This document shows positions 59,306 to 64,000 of a stretch of 64,000 nt of DNA, piece by piece. This DNA is from Chimonanthus salicifolius. Lineage: Eukaryota; Streptophyta; Magnoliopsida; Laurales; Calycanthaceae. The notes under the pieces are model-generated. The model had not been told where the DNA came from, did not search any database, and worked only from the letters and a program-made list of their open reading frames with translations. Numbering within the stretch: position 1 is the first letter of the stretch; each line of letters begins with the position of its first letter. A program made the position numbers and the translations under genes. The DNA lies in NCBI GenBank assembly GCA_013350335.1, contig CM023540.1, positions 59,000,962 to 59,064,961 on the forward strand, in the 5' to 3' direction.

Positions 59306-61978
59306 ATCATCCTTGATGGATCAAACACATCATAATGTCCCCATGCCTGTTTATCGGTCACCCCGACGGAGCATGGACTCCGGTTTCACTTCATCCTTCC
59401 CTTGTCATATCCCTCCCATGCCATGCATGAGATGTAGATGCCATATGCCATGTAATGAATATAATAACAAACCATGACATTTAAAAAAATCCCATCAATA
59501 AAACATATAACTTGATTATCAAAAATAGATCAAGCAAAGCCTCAATAATCACATCATAGCCTTAAAACCCATTTTAAACCACTCATAGGCTTACCAGAAT
59601 AAATCAAGTAAAAACCCCTACATAATACATAATTCAAAACAAATCTTAAAACAAACCATTAATTTCCAAAATAATTCAAAGAAACCATCACTCAATCCAT
59701 GGCTTACAAAAAGGTTAGAATCCTACCGAATACCGACTAGCATTCTTTCTTCCTTTTCCGTCCGACAGACCCGGTCGCCGATCACGCACCACTTGCGATG
59801 TCCAATACCTTATTACATACACATAATCAGTCCATATTTTAACTATTTCTATGCCCATTAATCATTTCCAAGTCCACATGAATAATAGGTCACCATTTAG
59901 GTTTTGCAGGTCCCATTTAATCCATTAACCCCTTTAATTTGTGAGTTTAAAACCAACTAGCCATCCTAGGCTTTATTTAGCCATACATAATGCTATTACT
60001 TTGAATCCCCAAACCCATGATCATCTCCCATGGAGTTCTTCATTTTATCCATTATTTACGATTTTGCCACTACCCTTCCATGGTTACTCATTTACTTAAT
60101 CCATGTACATTATGGTCCATAATTGATCCATCAACCATACAACAAGACCACTTACCTCAACCATCTAATTAACCTAATTCCATTAATTTTTAAACAAATG
60201 CACACACCTTAAACCTTAGCCCAAAGAGGACTCTCAATGAGTCATGGGTTTTATTAAAACTAGCCCCTTTAATTCAACCTAATCCCCATTTTTCCTTGGG
60301 TCTTTTTCACCACATTTAGATCCATAATAAGCCCTCCCATGAGGAGGCTTACATCATGCATTTAAATCATCAACTTTGATCATCATGAAATACATTTTGG
60401 TCCATTAGTATAACCATAACTCCCATTTATTTTTTCATGGTTCCAAAACACCAAATTCATCCAAATCTCCCCCATGGGGTTCGGCCATACACCATGGCCG
60501 AACCCATGGTCCATGGTTTTACTTTTAAAAAAAACCTCATTTCCACCCATTTAAAACTTCAAAATCATTAACCCCTTCCATGGTTCCCATTCTTCAAAAC
60601 CCCATTGAAATCACTTAGCCACCTTCCATGATTTCCTTCCCTAAAAACCCCTTAAAATTTACAAACCTTTGACCCCTTTTAAAAAAAATCACACACATTT
60701 ACTCATTTACAACCCTAAAAATCATAAACCCTCTTTCCATGATTTTTCTTATAAAACCCCTTTAAACTTAACCACATTTAATCAATAAACCTTAAACCCT
60801 AAACCATCCTCCATGGTTTCCATTCTTCATAAACCCTAACATTCCATTAAAAATGTCCAAAATACCTTCCATAACCTCCATTCCTTAAAACCCTAAAAAA
60901 AATCATACATTACCTACATTTAATCATTAAGCACTTAAAACCCTAAACCATTCTTTTTGAGGTCATTAAAATTATCTTCCATCTCCTATGATTCTCTCAT
61001 TTAAAACCTCTTTACAAAATTCACCACATTCAATTATTTACAACCCCAAAAATTATAAACATTCTCCATAGCTTTAAACCTTAAAACCCTACTTAATTCA
61101 TCAACCCTTTTTCCATTAATCCATTTAAAACCCCCACTTCCATGCTTGATTAATACCTAATTACACAATGCACTCAATCCATTTATTTTTCCTTAACCTA
61201 ACCCTAATTTATCCATTAGGGTTTTGTCCACTTTCCATCTTTCAAATTGATGGATTTAAAATCCATGGCATAAAATCATTTGGCCACCATTAAATTTACA
61301 AAATGAATCCCAAATCTTAAACCCTAAAAATCCAAAATTTCTTGTTTAAGAAATACTCACAATCCGTCGTCTCCTCCGACTTCCGCCACTCCCGTCGGCT
61401 TCCTTAGCCTCCTTTCTCCTTCCTTTTCTTGTTTGATCGGCTAAGATGCTTGGTCAATGGTGACAACCTCCAAACTTAGGTTCAGCCATAGTATGGTTTG
61501 TTTGAGAGAAGGAGAGGAGAGAATGGAGATGATGAGGAAGAAGATCCCAAATTTGACCTTAGAGTGGTAAGCCCTTGCTTTAAATCTTTTCTTCTCTTCT
61601 TCTCTTCTAAATTTTCTTCTTCTCTTCTTGGAGTGTGGGGGATGGCCATGAGAGATGAAAAGAGGAAGAGAGTGAAAGAGCTCGTTGGAGTGGAGAGATG
61701 AAAAAAAAACAAGACAAGCCATTTACCTTAAAGCTTACATCATCTTGATCCATTGGGTCCCAAATGGGTATTGGGCCCAATTTGACCATCCTTGGCCCAT
61801 TTGACCATCTTTGACCCTTTAAGTAAACTTAAATCCAATCCATAGTCCATTGGGCCCTAGTTGGGCCTTTGTCCATATCTCGATCCATTTACCCTCTATT
61901 CCATTAGATTTCCAATTTCCACCATTAAAACAACCAATAACCACATATATTTTGATTTACAAATTCTGGGCCATTACA

Positions 61979-62156
61979 TTAATCATTATTGACCAATTAA
62001 ATGAATTTCATCCAACCCATGGTCCATTGGACCATACTTGGGCCTTTGCCCAAATTTTGATTCACTTAACATTTATTCCATTAAAATTCTCAATTTCCAT
62101 CATTAAAATAAATAATAACCACAGATATACTGATTCACAAATTCCGGGTCATTACA
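61979..62156 (-). repeat. Duplicated LTR 5' end (outer copy)
   Basis: 178 bp that repeat about 61800-61978 ('ccattgg.cc', 'ttgggcctttg', 'caatttcca.cattaaaa', 'attacaaattc' words), both closing with a TTACA. It is best explained by an LTR inserted in an LTR of the same family followed by recombination. Confidence 0.75.
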
Positions 62157-62161
62157 GGTCT

Positions 62162-63123
62162 TTGGTAGGATTCCACCTCTTTGAAACCATGGGTTTATGT
62201 ACAATGTTTTATCTTATTTTGATGAATTTATGTTGTAAAGGATATGTTTCAAATGTGAGTTTTAATGCTATGTTTACAATATAAAATAGCATGTGTTTCA
62301 CTAGCATCTCATGCATGGCATGGGGTGAAGGATATGTAACCGGAGGGGCCACACTCCTTCGGGGCATCTGAAAAACCTATGTGGGATACCTTGATGTGTA
62401 TTTTGCATTAAGAAGAAACCGGAGGGGCCACACTCCGTCGGGGCGTCCGAAAGACCTATGTTGGGGTACTTTGATGATGAGAATTTCATGAAGAGGATAT
62501 ATGTGTTTATGATGGGTGGGACTCATTGCATACTACACATGTCATGGCATTGTTTTTATATGGATTTATTATTATGTTATATGCATGTTTTGTACTAACC
62601 ATATGTTAGCCCTAATTGGAATACCTACTGGGCGCGTTGTTCTAACGCCCTATTTCTACCCTAGTGGATGATACAGGAAACAAGGAGAGTGATGAACGCG
62701 AAACGGGCCAAGCATAGGAGCTTAGATGCTTTTAGTTTATATTTTTGTAATTTGAGTAACCAGACTTCAGACATGTAATAACTTAGATGATTTGCCATGG
62801 TTGGATGTTTTATTTGGATAATTATGATATTTTAATTATGGATAAAGACTTGATGTACTTTGCTATCTGAAATGGAATAGAATTAGGTTCTATTATAATT
62901 TCGCATGTTTTAATTTTAAGTCCGCATGTTGATATTGTTATGTGTGAATCGTTTTCATGGAATAGTCCATGCACACATAGGGTTGGCCAGTTAAGGGTCG
63001 GACTTTAGAAGTTCGGACTTAGCTCGCGTCGTGACGTCCCGCTCTCTATCACTCTTTGCTTATAAAAAAAATAGACTCTGATTTTTGGAAAACTTAGAGA
63101 GTGAGAAAGGGCGGGGCGTTACA
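62162..63123 (+). mobile_element. 3' part of solo LTR 52298-63123
   Basis: Resumes at 'ttggtaggattccacctc'. It contains the anchor motifs, the minisatellite, CTAAC with pyrimidine tract and TAG (62642-62664), the 'agttaagggtcggactt' hairpin and the terminal GGGCGGGGCGTTACA. It closely matches 1-369 at its end. Confidence 0.9.
62338..62475 (+). repeat. CCACACTCCG minisatellite in solo LTR 52298-63123
   Basis: Two units: 'aaccggaggggccacactcc' at 62338 and again near 62416, each followed by 'gaaagacctatg' or a close variant and 'ttgatg'. Confidence 0.88.
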
Positions 63124-63128
63124 ACTAC

Positions 63129-63859
63129 TTACCGGTTCCGCGACTCCTCCGGTTTTCCTTCGCTTGTTCTTGCTCTTCCAAACTTTTTCTTCTTTAGCCT
63201 TCTCTCCTCCTAGATCTTTCACTCGGCTAGCTGCTCTTTCCTTCTCTTGATATGTCAAGATTGATCTTTGATGAAAACCCCTTCAATGTGTATGCCGTGC
63301 GCCCTCTATGTCTTTCTTTTATAAAACCTTCCACTCAATCCTAATTAGAAGGTGCCAAGATCATAGTAACTTAGCAATTCCCTTGTGCCATTTTTAACCA
63401 AGGGAAGAATCCCTTTTGGAGCATAACTCCCACACGGCAAACAATCCTATCTTTATTTGGACACCTTCTTTATTTAGCAATCCCCTAGTTTCATTCTTTG
63501 AGAAAGGAAAGGACTCCTTTTTAAAATACTCCAACACATCATGCGCATATCTCATACACGGTCAATGTAATCTTTATTTAATGTTTAGACATCTTCTTGG
63601 ATATGCAAATCTAATATTCGGCCATGCACAATATCCCATTCCTAGCCTCTTTATGCGCATAATAATTAATTATAGACATAATGCATTACTAATTTAATTA
63701 AGCCCCATTTAATTCTATTGAAACCATTTCCACAATCCGTTAGGTCTTAATTGGGCAATGACCCAATACTTTACCCATATAAGGTCCATATCTAATAATT
63801 CACAATTTAAATGGGTAATTTTTATATATATTAATAACTTGAAAATCTGGGGTGTTACA
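63129..63859 (-). repeat. Element D 5' LTR, 5' third (family 3)
   Basis: It matches 36733-37465 of the 3' LTR: exon-like block, TATA box at 63316-63323 (minus strand), U3 with 'ttgggcaatgacccaa', ending TGTAACACCCCAGATTTTC on the minus strand at 63859. The insertion at 63128 sits between the donor-like site and the palindrome region. Confidence 0.93.
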
Positions 63860-64000
63860 ATACTAGCGGGAGCTATCCCTCACCGCATCATCCCTCGACC
63901 AATGACCAGGCGAGTACCTGCTCAACCTACTCGGTCATTCGGGGATCACAAGTCATACTAGCGGGAGTTGTCCCTCACCGCATCATCCCTCGACCAATGA
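63860..64000. repeat. 95-bp tandem array, continuation
   Basis: The ATACT duplication (63860-63864), then 'agcgggagctatccctcacc' and about 1.5 units up to the window edge. It continues beyond 64000. Confidence 0.95.

Larger units (their letters stand above)
58422..62156 (-). mobile_element. Family-4 LTR, minus orientation, with duplicated 5' end
   Basis: TGTAACGCCCATCCC to the minus-strand start TGTAATGACCCGGAATTTG. Flanks TGTCT (58417-58421) and GGTCT (62157-62161) match at 4 of 5 bases. A second minus-strand LTR start lies at 61978, 178 bp inside, and repeats the LTR's first 180 bp. It has a 49-bp minisatellite (59065-59300), one palindrome (60478), minus-strand GTGAGT at 61355-61360 and AG complement at 58879-58880. 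Long AT-rich stretches at 59500-61300 hold no gene that I can support. Confidence 0.88.
52298..63123 (+). mobile_element. Solo LTR, family 3, plus orientation, with two nested LTRs
   Basis: Starts TGTAACACCCCGATTTTC and ends GGGCGGGGCGTTACA; exact ACTAC duplications at 52293-52297 and 63124-63128. Without its insertions (54083-58123 and 58422-62161) it would be about 3 kb. It has the family-3 layout: TATA box at 52901, purine-rich exon-like block, GTTAGC (altered donor) at 53109, palindromes, two CCACACTCCG units (62338-62470), and AG at 62663-62664. It is inserted head to head with the LTR it hit. Confidence 0.94.
34732..63859 (-). mobile_element. Element D: nested minus-strand Ty3/gypsy chromovirus (Tekay-like)
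   Basis: A full element whose original length, with the nested insertions removed, would be about 10.3 kb, now spread over 29.1 kb. 3' LTR 34732-37465; internal region to 50276 interrupted by solo LTRs at 37605 and 41900; 5' LTR 50277-63859 interrupted by the LTR at 52298. ATACT target duplications flank the whole. Coding order on the minus strand is gag, protease, RT, RNase H, integrase, chromodomain. Several stops make it inactive. It is the outermost datable insertion of the right half of the window. Confidence 0.95.

Overview
The window is plant nuclear heterochromatin built almost entirely from nested LTR retrotransposons. I see no host protein-coding gene, no rRNA or tRNA gene and no prokaryotic feature. 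The element set (Ty3/gypsy chromoviruses of Tekay type with a C-terminal chromodomain, a SIRE-like Ty1/copia element and an Athila-like integrase) is that of an angiosperm, probably one with a large genome; I cannot name the species.

Layout, left to right. 1-10260: an old gypsy integrase gene (370-716 and 9959-10260) holds an LTR end (1-369) and a complete but decayed chromovirus, element A (717-9953, 5-bp duplication ATGCA, two LTRs of about 2.07 kb, PBS, gag, protease, RT, RNase H, integrase, chromodomain, PPT). 10261-15075: a fold-back of two opposed LTR pieces followed by the 3' end of a minus-strand chromovirus. 15076-21033: unrecognised sequence, then a composite solo LTR with a second LTR fused inside it. 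21034-29507: SIRE-like copia remnants with two LTRs in opposite orientation, interrupted by a 3.5-kb solo LTR (21810-25332, AATCC) and by an internally deleted LTR (28794-29464, TATTC). 29508-30757: Athila-like integrase end and downstream non-coding region. 30763-34731: an LTR-like end, a 48-58-bp minisatellite and a large 95-bp tandem array with a 760-bp higher-order period. 34732-63859: element D, a minus-strand chromovirus inserted into that array (ATACT on both sides), so the array resumes at 63860 and runs off the window. Element D has been hit by solo LTRs 37605-41811 (GATCC) and 41900-45635 (ACATA), both inside its chromodomain coding region, and by solo LTR 52298-63123 (ACTAC) inside its 5' LTR. 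That last LTR carries solo LTRs 54083-58118 (TGGCC) and 58422-62156 (TGTCT/GGTCT).

I sort the LTRs into five families by their ends: family 1 (element A), family 2 (3.5-4.2 kb, start TGTAACACCCCAATTTCTC), family 3 (2.7-3.0 kb, element D), family 4 (3.7 kb, start TGTAATGGCCCGGAAT) and family 5 (next to the 95-bp array). Families 1 and 3 carry closely related pol genes but have different U3 halves.

The most unusual signals are non-coding and shared between LTR families. (i) A splice-donor-like GTAAGT follows a purine-rich stretch, with a CURAY branch-point-like site, pyrimidine tract and AG further down, which suggests a leader intron inside the LTR. (ii) About 70 copies of a GGTTCGGCCAT / ATGGCCGAACC palindrome lie inside those putative introns in families 2-4. 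(iii) A 'slot' between two conserved anchors is filled by a different minisatellite in each family. (iv) A hairpin lies about 70-120 bp from the LTR 3' end in families 1-4. All boundaries were read by eye; no alignment or database search was run.
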